Below, in pieces: positions 45,291-53,462 of a DNA stretch of 64,000 bases. A program made the position numbers and the translations under genes. The notes beneath the pieces are model-generated. The model did not search any database and was not told the origin of the DNA. It worked only from the letters and a program-made list of their open reading frames with translations. Source of the DNA: Emticicia sp051209875 (lineage in GTDB: Bacteria > Bacteroidota > Bacteroidia > Cytophagales > Spirosomataceae); the NCBI RefSeq assembly GCF_051209875.1, contig NZ_JBNTQY010000001.1, forward strand, positions 62,001-126,000, written 5' to 3'. Each line of letters opens with the position of its first letter. Positions within the stretch are counted from its first letter, which is position 1.

Positions 45291-46250
45291 TTATAATCCA
45301 AACTTTGCAGAAAGATCTAACATTCTTTCGATTGGTTTACGAGCGTCGGCGAGCATTTCGTTTGGCAAAATTATCTCAGGTGTTTCATCACGCAAACACA
45401 AATAAAGCTTTTCCATTGTATTCAACTTCATGTGTGGACAGTCTGAACAAGCTTTACACGCATGGCCATTTTTTGAAGTTGGAGCAACATAAAACTTTTT
45501 ATCGGGAGCAGACTTACGCATTTGATGCAAAATTCCCGACTCAGTTGCGACAATAAATTCCTTTTGTGGACTATTAATAACATGTTTCAAAAGCCCAGTG
45601 GTAGAGCCAATGTAGTCGGCCAATTTCAAAACTGATTCTTCGCTTTCTGGGTGTGCGACTACTTCGGCGGCAGGGTGTTTCGCTTTCAAGTCGGTGATCA
45701 TTTTTCCTGAAAAAGTTTCATGAACCATACATGCACCGTCCCAAAGTACCATATTACGCCCCGTTACACGATTGATGTAGCCTCCCAAGTTTTTATCAGG
45801 AGCAAAGATAATTTTTTGCTCTTTCGGAAAACTCTCAACAATTTTTACTGCATTGCTACTTGTACAAACAACATCTGTCAAGGTTTTTAATTCTGCCGAA
45901 CAATTGACATAAGAAATAACAATATGGTCGGGGTGCTGGGCTTTGAATGCTTTAAATTCTTCATAAGGTGCTGATTCTTCAAGCGAGCAACCTGCATTCA
46001 TATCAGGAAGCAAAACCTTCTTATTGGGTGAAAGAATCTTTGCTGTTTCAGCCATAAAACGAACACCAGCGAAAACAATGATGTCGGCATCTGTTTTTGC
46101 TGCTTGTTGCGAAAGCCCTAAGCTATCACCGATATAGTCAGCAATATCTTGGATTTCAGCAACTTGGTAGTAATGAACTAAAATAACTGCGTTTTTTTCT
46201 TTCTTCAACCGAGCAATTTCGGCTACATAATCAATTTTTTCAGCGACCAT
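45291..46250 (-). CDS. nadA: Quinolinate synthase
   Basis: Condenses iminoaspartate with dihydroxyacetone phosphate to quinolinate in NAD synthesis. Three cysteines for the [4Fe-4S] cluster are in NAGCSLEES, VVCTSSNA and ACSDCPHM. DSLGLSQQA and VRFMAETAKIL are conserved substrate regions. 319 residues, full length. nadB and nadC are not adjacent. Confidence 0.94.
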   Translation of the reverse strand: MVAEKIDYVAEIARLKKEKNAVILVHYYQVAEIQDIADYIGDSLGLSQQAAKTDADIIVFAGVRFMAETAKILSPNKKVLLPDMNAGCSLEESAPYEEFKAFKAQHPDHIVISYVNCSAELKTLTDVVCTSSNAVKIVESFPKEQKIIFAPDKNLGGYINRVTGRNMVLWDGACMVHETFSGKMITDLKAKHPAAEVVAHPESEESVLKLADYIGSTTGLLKHVINSPQKEFIVATESGILHQMRKSAPDKKFYVAPTSKNGHACKACSDCPHMKLNTMEKLYLCLRDETPEIILPNEMLADARKPIERMLDLSAKFGL

Positions 46251-46310
46251 TTTTAAGAATTTAAGATTTTAGAACGGGCGGCGAACCGCTGACGATTTAC
46301 GAAGGGTCAA

Positions 46311-47240
46311 TTATTTACAATCAAATGCCCAAACTTTATACATACTTATATTTCCTGTTCTATCTAAGTATGACTCTTTTATTTTGTTGCCATTTGTATC
46401 ATATTCAAAGGTACGAATACTCATGACTTGGTTGTTGTAAAAGTAATTTTCTTTGATCATATTTCCCAATAAATCATATTCATAAGTGAAATGATAATCA
46501 ACTTGGTTTTGGGCATTTAAGCGAGTCTTTTTTATGAGCTTTCCCGCTAAATCATACTCGTTTTTTGTTTCAGCAAGTATAATATTATTACGAAAAGTTT
46601 TATCGTTTAGTAAGTTTCCTTTTGCATCATATTCATAATTAGTCGAAAGTGTTACTTGATCAGCGGCGTCAAAGTGGGTGTTTTGAGTGATATTTCCTTG
46701 CAAATCATAGCTTTTTATTTCTGACATCATCAAAATGCCATTTGCCGAGCTAAGTTCTTTTTTTACTAATTGCCCAGCTTTATTGAAAAGCGACTTTTCT
46801 TTTGATAACTCAGTTGTGCCATCTTGTGCATAAAAAACTTGTGTTTTTTCTCCATCGTTTGTGGTGAGTAGTGACAATGGTGAAACTTTACCATCTGCCG
46901 AAATAGATTCGCTCAGTAATTTCCCTAAACCATTATAGCTTTTCTTAGTAACTTTTTTTATTTGCCCGTTTAACTTATATACGATTTGACTATTATTACC
47001 ATTTGCATCATATTCATAAGTATATTCATTGGTATAATCGCCCGTATTTCGACTAGAAAAAGTATCAATTTGACTCAAAAGGTTCCCTTTTTTATCATAG
47101 ATTTTAGATGATTGCTGCTCCTGTTGTCCTTGACGGAAAAATTGATAATTGGTTTCTCGACATTTATTGGCTGCTTGAATATCAACTTGTGCAGCAGCAA
47201 ATAAGGGCGAAAAAAGAAAAAGTGTTTTGAAAAAGTTCAT
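46311..47240 (-). CDS. Exported YD-repeat (RHS-like) protein
   Basis: A 309-residue protein with a signal peptide (residues 1-18, ending FAAAQ) followed almost entirely by about ten imperfect repeats of 20-24 residues of the type YEYDANGNxxxxxxY, as in RHS/YD-repeat proteins. There is no RHS core motif, no toxin tip and no membrane anchor. Small free-standing YD-repeat proteins occur in Bacteroidota with unknown role. It has its own transcription direction opposite to the trehalase-like gene and shares a 213-base upstream gap with it. Confidence 0.7.
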   Translation of the reverse strand: MNFFKTLFLFSPLFAAAQVDIQAANKCRETNYQFFRQGQQEQQSSKIYDKKGNLLSQIDTFSSRNTGDYTNEYTYEYDANGNNSQIVYKLNGQIKKVTKKSYNGLGKLLSESISADGKVSPLSLLTTNDGEKTQVFYAQDGTTELSKEKSLFNKAGQLVKKELSSANGILMMSEIKSYDLQGNITQNTHFDAADQVTLSTNYEYDAKGNLLNDKTFRNNIILAETKNEYDLAGKLIKKTRLNAQNQVDYHFTYEYDLLGNMIKENYFYNNQVMSIRTFEYDTNGNKIKESYLDRTGNISMYKVWAFDCK

Positions 47241-47453
47241 ATTTATAATTTTTGTGGGGCGATTTCAAAAATCGCAGTTTTTCAAAATATACTTTTCAAA
47301 TCATTACTTATGATTGACAAATGACAAAAATTAGCGTGATTTGTAATTAATAAGACGAAATTACTACTTTTCGACTAAAGAATGCAATTGAATATTATTC
47401 AACGGCAAACTTTAGACGGTTTTTGTAGTTGATGTAACATAAAACAAACGAGT

Positions 47454-49067
47454 ATGATGACAACAAATTTTCTAAAACGATTTTTTTTATATACAATTAT
47501 TGGAGTTTTACTATGGGCTTGTGGTGAAACGGTTACTAAAAAAGAATACAAATCGCCTGATGAGGAGTATGGTGAACTCTTTAGAGAAGTTCAATTAAAA
47601 TCAATTTTTCCAGATTCAAAAACTTTTCCAGATTGTACTCCAAAAATCGCTGCTTCAGAAATTTTGATTAAGTATGAAGAACAAAAATTAAAAAAGAATT
47701 TCGATTTGAGAGCCTTTGTTCTGGAAAATTTTAAGCTACCACAAAGATTAAATGTTACTTATGTAAGTAACAAAAATAATTCTCCTGAGCAGAACATTGA
47801 TGAATCATTAAAGTTTTTGACCCGACAACCAAAGGATGAGGGCGGAACACTCGTACCTCTTTTAAAACCCTACATTGTTCCAGGAGGAAGGTTTGGCGAA
47901 GCTCATTATTGGGATACTTATTTTGTAATGTTGGGCTTACAGGCCTCAGGTAAAGATTCGTTAATGTCAAATATGGTATTAAACTTAGCTCAGTTGATAC
48001 AAGATTTTGGGCATATTCCGAGTGGAAATCGAAGTTATTATTTTAGTCGTTCACAACCACCTTTTTTTGCTTTAATGGTGAAGCTATTGTCTGAAATGAA
48101 AGGACAGGAGCAGAAATATGTGCAGTATTTACCACAAATTCAGCGAGAATACCAATATTGGATGGCTGTTGAAAATGGGGGAGAGGATGCTCAAAAACAA
48201 AATGAAGCTCGAAAAAAAGGTGATAAAGCATATAGAAAAACTGTGTTCATAGGAAAAGACGATATCCTCAACCGTTATTATGATGACAAAAATACCCCTC
48301 GCCCAGAAGCATATCGTGAAGATATTGCAACAGCCAGTAAATCAGGTAGAAATAAAGATGAAATGTATCGACATCTTCGCTCTGGAGCTGAATCGGGTTG
48401 GAAGTTTTCGAGTCGTTGGCTAAGTGATGGACAAAATCTTACGAGTATTCATACAACTGATATTTTGCCAGTGGATTTGAATGCACTACTTTATAATCTT
48501 GAAATAACAATTGCTGAAATCTATCGAGCAAAGGAAGAACCAGAATATGCTAAAAGTATGGAGATTTTGGCAAACAAACGAAAAACCATTTTTGATAAAT
48601 ACTTTTGGAACGAAACCGCTGGTTTTTATTTCGATTATGATTTTGTTACTGGAAAACAAACAGATGTTTATTCTCTAGCAGCAGTTTATCCTTTGTTTTT
48701 TAAAATGGCCACGCCTGCACAAGCTCAAAAAGTTGCTCAAATCATAGAAAGTAAGTTTTTACAAGCTGGTGGGTTGATGACAACACTTAATAAAACCAAT
48801 CAGCAATGGGACGGTTCTAATGGATTTGCTCCTTTACAGTATTTAGCAATTCAAGGACTTCGTAATTATGGTTTCAATGATTTAGCTAATAAAATTAAGA
48901 AAAATTGGGTTGCTAATAATTTACAAGTGTATAAAAACACAGGAAAAATGATGAAAAGTTATAATGTTTATGATTTATCACAAAAAACTGTTGGCGGAGA
49001 TTTTTCCGCACAAGAAGGATTTGCTTGGACAAACGGTGTTTTATTAAAATTACTTTCTGAAAAATAA
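47454..49067 (+). CDS. GH37 trehalase homologue lacking the catalytic residues (lipoprotein)
   Basis: Glycoside hydrolase family 37 fold with a lipoprotein signal ending LLWAC (Cys23), 537 residues. Substrate-site motifs are largely kept: PGGRFGEAHYWDTY (143-156, with Gly where an Arg is usual), SQPPFF, RPEAYRED and QQWDGSNGFAPLQ. The catalytic acid motif ESGWD reads ESGWK (Lys317), and the region where active enzymes have EKYD reads KMMKSYNV (Lys501), with GGGGEY reduced to GGDFS. It probably cannot hydrolyse trehalose by the family mechanism and may bind a sugar instead. The codons are clear AAG and AAA, so this is not a sequencing ambiguity visible here. Confidence 0.85.
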   Translation: MMTTNFLKRFFLYTIIGVLLWACGETVTKKEYKSPDEEYGELFREVQLKSIFPDSKTFPDCTPKIAASEILIKYEEQKLKKNFDLRAFVLENFKLPQRLNVTYVSNKNNSPEQNIDESLKFLTRQPKDEGGTLVPLLKPYIVPGGRFGEAHYWDTYFVMLGLQASGKDSLMSNMVLNLAQLIQDFGHIPSGNRSYYFSRSQPPFFALMVKLLSEMKGQEQKYVQYLPQIQREYQYWMAVENGGEDAQKQNEARKKGDKAYRKTVFIGKDDILNRYYDDKNTPRPEAYREDIATASKSGRNKDEMYRHLRSGAESGWKFSSRWLSDGQNLTSIHTTDILPVDLNALLYNLEITIAEIYRAKEEPEYAKSMEILANKRKTIFDKYFWNETAGFYFDYDFVTGKQTDVYSLAAVYPLFFKMATPAQAQKVAQIIESKFLQAGGLMTTLNKTNQQWDGSNGFAPLQYLAIQGLRNYGFNDLANKIKKNWVANNLQVYKNTGKMMKSYNVYDLSQKTVGGDFSAQEGFAWTNGVLLKLLSEK

Positions 49068-49371
49068 TATATTAGACGTTGAAGCAATACCAAAAAGAGT
49101 ATGAGTTTATCAAGAGCATCTATTTTTCTAAGAGGATTTGTAAAATACTGATAGAAATACCCGTTTTAAGCAATTAGAAGGATAAAGAAATATGATTTGG
49201 CATAATTTTTATCAAACTATATTAAAAAGTTCAAAATCAATTTCATAACTTTGCAGTCCGAAAAAAAGAAGTGTATCGGTAAAAATATTAGTTTTGAAAA
49301 TAATTACTTGATTGTCAAGTATTTAATCAAGTTAATCAGATAAATAAAAGCGGTAGTCGCACTATCTAAAA
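49068..49371. other. Intergenic region before the TPR gene
   Basis: 304 bases without a gene. It holds the candidate -7 box at 49246-49253. No terminator with a clear stem was found after the trehalase-like gene. Confidence 0.5.
49246..49253 (+). promoter_or_regulatory. Candidate -7 box for the TPR-ribH genes
   Basis: TAACTTTG fits TAnnTTTG exactly, 118 bases ahead of the TPR gene start, which implies a long leader. No TTG at the ideal -33 distance was seen. Confidence 0.45.
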
Positions 49372-50067
49372 ATGGCAAAAAAAGAAAAATCAGGTCTTGA
49401 AATTATTGAAAGCCCAGAAGCATTACAACAAGAATTTAACAAAGCTGAAGGTTTTTTAAAAACCAATCAAAAATTATTTACTATTATTGGTGGTGTAATT
49501 TTAGCAATTATTTTGGGCGTTGTGGGTTATAATTACTACACAAAGTCACAAGATGAAGAAGCACAAGCAGCCATGTTCAATGCTGTTTATGCTTTTGAAG
49601 CAGATTCATTAAAGCAAGCTTTAAATGGTACAGGTGGCAATGAAGGCTTATTAGCAATTGCTGATAATTATGGGGCATCAAATGCAGGTAATTTAGCAAA
49701 TTTTTATGCAGGTGCTGCTTTGGTAAAACAAGGTAAATTTGATGAAGGCATTGAGCATTTGAAAAACTTTAGTTCAAGCGACTTACTTGTTCAAGGACGT
49801 GCGTATGTATTGATTGGAGATGCTTATATGGAAAAGAAAAGTATTGAAGATGCAATTACTTACTACAAAAAGGCAGCAGAATATAAGCCGAACAAAACTT
49901 TTACGCCAGCCTATTTGATGAAATTAGCTACTGCTTACGAAGCGGCTAAAAATCCAAAAGAAGCATTGGCAGTTTATAGTGAAATTATAGAGAAATACCC
50001 AGATTCGATTGAAACGGGTAATGCCAAGAAATATAAATCCAAACTCGAAGGCACTGTCGGCGAGTAA
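49372..50067 (+). CDS. TPR-repeat membrane-anchored protein
   Basis: A 231-residue protein with one membrane helix near residues 36-55 (TIIGGVILAIILGVVGY) and a C-terminal region of tetratricopeptide-like helices (GRAYVLIGDAYMEKKSIEDAITYYKKAAEYKP and the next repeat). The architecture, an N-terminal anchor then TPRs, resembles YfgM-type proteins that aid exported-protein folding, but the match is only structural. ribH follows in the same direction after 147 bases. Confidence 0.8.
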   Translation: MAKKEKSGLEIIESPEALQQEFNKAEGFLKTNQKLFTIIGGVILAIILGVVGYNYYTKSQDEEAQAAMFNAVYAFEADSLKQALNGTGGNEGLLAIADNYGASNAGNLANFYAGAALVKQGKFDEGIEHLKNFSSSDLLVQGRAYVLIGDAYMEKKSIEDAITYYKKAAEYKPNKTFTPAYLMKLATAYEAAKNPKEALAVYSEIIEKYPDSIETGNAKKYKSKLEGTVGE

Positions 50068-50176
50068 GATTTGGTTATGTATTAAAAATATAATCAAAGG
50101 GATAAGCCGAGCAAGGTTTGTCCCTTTTTTAATTTTGAATGATTGAGGAATAAAATTAATTATTTTGAAAGTTTTT

Positions 50177-50208
50177 CTATCACTCAATCATTCTATCACT
50201 CAATCATT
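50177..50208. repeat. Two exact tandem copies of a 16-bp unit before ribH
   Basis: CTATCACTCAATCATT occurs twice back to back (50177-50192 and 50193-50208), ending 6 bases ahead of the ribH start. A reverse-oriented relative is at 1603-1637. Confidence 0.75.
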
Positions 50209-50214
50209 GAAAGA

Positions 50215-50694
50215 ATGTCAAGTCAAAATAAAAATCTAAGCGAATTCAGTACCGAAAACTTACCAGATGTAAGTGAAAAACGTTTTGCTATTGTTGTAGC
50301 CGAATGGAATGAAGAAGTAACTGAAGCTCTTTTTGAAGGGGCTTATAAAACACTTTTAGACAATGGGGTAAAAGCTTATAATATCATAAGAGCGAATGTA
50401 CCAGGAAGTTATGAGTTGAGTTTTGGCTCGCAAGTATTTGCCCAAAAAGCTGATATTGATGCTGTCATTGCTATTGGTTGTGTAATTCAAGGCGAAACAA
50501 AGCACAATGATTATATCAATCATGCCGTAGCACAAGGTTTGACTAATGTTTCATTGAAATATAATAAACCTGTAATTTTTGGCGTACTAACACCAAATAA
50601 CCAACAACAAGCCCTCGACCGTGCGGGTGGAATTCATGGAAATAAAGGTGATGAAGCAGCGATAACAGCGATAAAAATGTTAGGATTAGCATAA
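50215..50694 (+). CDS. ribH: 6,7-dimethyl-8-ribityllumazine synthase
   Basis: Penultimate step of riboflavin synthesis, forming an icosahedral or pentameric enzyme in the cytosol. Substrate-site motifs are AEWNEEVTEAL, NVPGSYEL and GCVIQGETKHNDYI with the active-site His, then FGVLTPNN. I chose the ATG at 50215 because the frame before it is the repeat tract; this gives 159 residues, family normal. Confidence 0.94.
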   Translation: MSSQNKNLSEFSTENLPDVSEKRFAIVVAEWNEEVTEALFEGAYKTLLDNGVKAYNIIRANVPGSYELSFGSQVFAQKADIDAVIAIGCVIQGETKHNDYINHAVAQGLTNVSLKYNKPVIFGVLTPNNQQQALDRAGGIHGNKGDEAAITAIKMLGLA

Positions 50695-50698
50695 GGAA

Positions 50699-50998
50699 AT
50701 GCAAAAACCAAGACCAAACATATCGAAAACAGCTTTTTGGGATGTCAATTTTGAAGAAATTGATTTTGATAAGAATACTCGTGATGTAATCAATCGAGTT
50801 TTAATGAATGGGAAGCTATCAGATTGGAAGGAAATAAATAGTTATTACGGTATTGAAAAAATAAAGGAAGAGGTTGTTCAGATGCGGTATTTGTCAAATA
50901 TTACCTTAAACTTTTGTAGTTTCTATTACCAAATTCCAAATGAAGAATTTAGATGTTACACACTCAAACAGTCTATCCCGAAACTTTGGGACTTCTAA
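50699..50998 (+). CDS. DUF6922-like small protein, partner of the AbiEii-type gene
   Basis: A 99-residue cytosolic protein with no named function, reading TAFWDVNFEEIDFDKNTRDVINRVLMNG, wording found upstream of AbiEii-type nucleotidyltransferase genes in Bacteroidota, where it may play the antitoxin part. It starts 4 bases after ribH, and its last 46 bases overlap the start of the broken toxin gene in another frame. Confidence 0.65.
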   Translation: MQKPRPNISKTAFWDVNFEEIDFDKNTRDVINRVLMNGKLSDWKEINSYYGIEKIKEEVVQMRYLSNITLNFCSFYYQIPNEEFRCYTLKQSIPKLWDF

Positions 50999-51570
50999 AA
51001 GCATTAATGCAAGAACCATTGCTTAATGATTTTTATTTGGTTGGAGGAACAGCTCTTTCATTACAAATCGGGCATAGAATTTCGGTTGATATTGATTTGT
51101 TTACAAATACCTCTTTTGATTCTACTATACTTTCAGCCGAATTGAGACAAAAGTATAATTTTAAAGAAAAATTGAATAGAGGTTATTTCTTGTAAGGTGA
51201 GATAGATGGAGTAAAAGTAGATATTTTGAAATATCCATACAAACCATTAAACCCTATTATTGAAGTCGAAAAAGTAAGAATGGTCGTCGCTGCTGACATC
51301 TCAAGTATGAAAGTGGCAGCCATTACAAACAGAGGTATAAAAAGGGATTTTATATACTTATTCTTTTTGTTAAAGCAATTTTCGCTAAAGCAAATCATTG
51401 ATTGGTATCAACAAAAATATGATACCGAAATTTTTATGCTTCTCCAAAGTCTTGTGTATTTTGATGATGCCGATGGAGATATTGATTTGAATATGATTGA
51501 ACCATTAGATTGGGAAATGATAAAAAAAGAAATAGCTAAAGAGGTAAAAAAGTATTTGAAAGAGAGCTGA
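50953..51570 (+). pseudogene. AbiEii/AbiGii-type nucleotidyltransferase toxin, interrupted by one in-frame stop
   Basis: The frame opens at an ATG (50953) and reads DFYLVGGTALSLQIGHRISVDIDLFTN, the nucleotidyltransferase motif GG..L.LQ..HR.S.DIDLF of the DUF1814 toxin family. A TAA at 51193-51195 stops it after GYFL. The same frame continues without shift as GEIDGVKVDILKYPYKPLNP, with AADISSMKVAAITNRGIKRDFIYLFFLLKQF matching the family C-terminus, to 51570. The total of 205 codons is the family length, so a single nonsense mutation (possibly CAA to TAA) has broken it. Readthrough or a sequencing error cannot be excluded from here. Confidence 0.85.
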
Positions 51571-52046
51571 TGTCGAAAATTATTATTGAAACCCAAATTA
51601 ATGCTTCAATTCAAATCTGTTACGATTTGTCTTTAAGTGTAGATTTGCATCAACTTTCAACAGTACAAACAGGTGAACATATCGTAAGAGGAGTAAAATC
51701 GGGTATAATGAAATTAGGTGAAAGTGTAACTTGGCGAGCAAAGCACTTTGGTATTTGGCAAGAGTTAACGAGTAAAATTACAGAAGCCCAACGTCCTTAT
51801 TATTTTGTAGATGAAATGCAAAAAGGCATTTTCAAGTCTTTAAGGCATGAACATCATTTTATAGAAGGAGGGCAAAATGTTTTAATGAAAGATACTTTCA
51901 TATTTGAATCCCCACTTGGTATTTTGGGTACAATAGCGGATAAGTTATTTTTGAAAAGATATTTAGCACATTTCTTAAAGCAAAGAAACCAGATAATAAA
52001 GGAAATAGCGGAATCTGGAAAATGGGAAGCTATTTTAAAAAGATAA
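51570..52046 (+). CDS. SRPBCC-fold protein
   Basis: A 158-residue protein of the START/SRPBCC lipid- or ligand-binding fold. The N-terminus KIIIETQINASIQICYDLSLSVDLH is typical of polyketide cyclase-like members, and ESVTWRAKHFGIWQELTSKI follows. The ligand is unknown. The start overlaps the last base of the AbiEii remnant stop (TGATG), suggesting the gene once depended on read-on translation; it may now be poorly translated. Confidence 0.8.
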   Translation: MSKIIIETQINASIQICYDLSLSVDLHQLSTVQTGEHIVRGVKSGIMKLGESVTWRAKHFGIWQELTSKITEAQRPYYFVDEMQKGIFKSLRHEHHFIEGGQNVLMKDTFIFESPLGILGTIADKLFLKRYLAHFLKQRNQIIKEIAESGKWEAILKR

Positions 52047-52090
52047 ATTAAAGAGAAAAGTATAAACAAAACCAACCAAAGATTAAAAAA

Positions 52091-53416
52091 ATGCAAGTTT
52101 GGAAATTTGGCGGGACTTCAGTAGGTAAGCCCGAGCGTATGCACTCAATCCGTAATCTTATTACTGAAGATGGCGGCCGTAAAATCGTAGTTTTGTCGGC
52201 ACTTTCAGGCACAACAAACTCACTTATTTCTATTGGTGAATCACTTAAAGCCAATAATGATGCAGAAGCTATCGAAAAAATAGATGCTCTTTATGCACAT
52301 TACGAAACATTTATCAAAGAATTATACAAAACTCAAGAAGGATATACAAAAGGTAAAACTATCATCGACAATGAGTTTAATTTCATTCGCTCGTTGGTAA
52401 ATATCAAACCTTTTACACTCAAACAAGAAAAAGAAATCGTTGCCGAAGGAGAATTACTTTCGACACAAATGTTTGAAGCATATTTACAAGAAGAGGGTGT
52501 GAGTTCTGCTCTTTTACCTGCATTAGATTTCATGTTGATTGATGCTGACAATGAGCCAGTATTGAGTTTTACAGAAGAAAAACTAACAGCAATGCTTTCG
52601 CAACTATCTGATAAACAGATATTTATCACACAAGGGTTTATTTGTAGAAATCCTCGTGGTGAAGTTGATAACTTGAAACGTGGTGGTTCTGATTATACAG
52701 CATCTTTGGTAGGTGGAGCCATTCGTGCCGAAGAAATTCAAATTTGGACAGACATCGACGGTATGCACAATAACGACCCAAGAATTGTGAAACGTACCTT
52801 CCCAGTACGTGAATTGACTTTTGAGGAAGCGGCAGAACTGGCTTATTTTGGAGCAAAAATCTTGCACCCAAGTACCATTACACCAGCCAAAATGCGTGGT
52901 GTACCTGTGCGTTTGAAAAACACAATGGAGCCCAATGCTTATGGAACACTCATTGCAGATAAAACAACAGATTCTGAAATCAAGGCAATTGCTGCGAAAG
53001 ATGGAATCACAGCAATTTATATTCACTCCACTCGTATGCTGAATGCTTACGGTTTTATGAGAAAAGTTTTTGAGGTTTTTGAAAACTTCAAAACGCCAGT
53101 AGATATGATAACAACATCGGAAGTTTCGATTGCTGTTACGATTGATAATGCTGAAAATTTAGATAAAATCACGGCAGTTTTGGGTCAATTTGCAGAATTG
53201 GAAGAACATGATCGTAATCAATCAATTATCTGCATTGTTGGAAATTTCATGGCTGATAAAGCAGGAATTGCTCTGAAAGTAATGGAAGCCATGCGTGATA
53301 TTCCAATCAGAATGATTGCCTACGGTGCATCGGAGCATAATATTTCGCTTTTAGTTGATACAAAAGATAAAAACAATGCTTTGAATGCATTGAATGAAGG
53401 ATTATTCACTTTTTAA
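52091..53416 (+). CDS. lysC: Aspartate kinase
   Basis: Phosphorylates aspartate at the head of the lysine, threonine and methionine pathways. N-terminal KFGGTSVG binds ATP; FITQGFICRNPRGEVDNLKRGGSDYTASLVGG is the catalytic region. Two ACT domains in the last 130 residues (ITAIYIHSTRML and IICIVGNFMA) would bind an inhibitory amino acid. 441 residues, so monofunctional without a homoserine dehydrogenase part. Confidence 0.93.
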   Translation: MQVWKFGGTSVGKPERMHSIRNLITEDGGRKIVVLSALSGTTNSLISIGESLKANNDAEAIEKIDALYAHYETFIKELYKTQEGYTKGKTIIDNEFNFIRSLVNIKPFTLKQEKEIVAEGELLSTQMFEAYLQEEGVSSALLPALDFMLIDADNEPVLSFTEEKLTAMLSQLSDKQIFITQGFICRNPRGEVDNLKRGGSDYTASLVGGAIRAEEIQIWTDIDGMHNNDPRIVKRTFPVRELTFEEAAELAYFGAKILHPSTITPAKMRGVPVRLKNTMEPNAYGTLIADKTTDSEIKAIAAKDGITAIYIHSTRMLNAYGFMRKVFEVFENFKTPVDMITTSEVSIAVTIDNAENLDKITAVLGQFAELEEHDRNQSIICIVGNFMADKAGIALKVMEAMRDIPIRMIAYGASEHNISLLVDTKDKNNALNALNEGLFTF

Positions 53417-53420
53417 TCTA

Positions 53421-53453
53421 AAACCTTACAGGTTTTTCAAACCTGCAAGGTTT
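53421..53453. repeat. AAACCT-type inverted repeat between lysC and serS
   Basis: Arms 53421-53435 and 53439-53453 pair with one mismatch and 3-base loop. Each arm itself is nearly palindromic (AAACCT...AGGTTT). Same family as the hairpin at 2851-2903. It starts four bases after the lysC stop. Confidence 0.7.
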
Positions 53454-53462
53454 AACTATATC

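Noticed and set aside
53394..53462. Upstream extension of serS through the hairpin
   Set aside because: The added residues are encoded by the end of lysC and the inverted repeat, whereas the ATG at 53463 gives the standard SerRS start.
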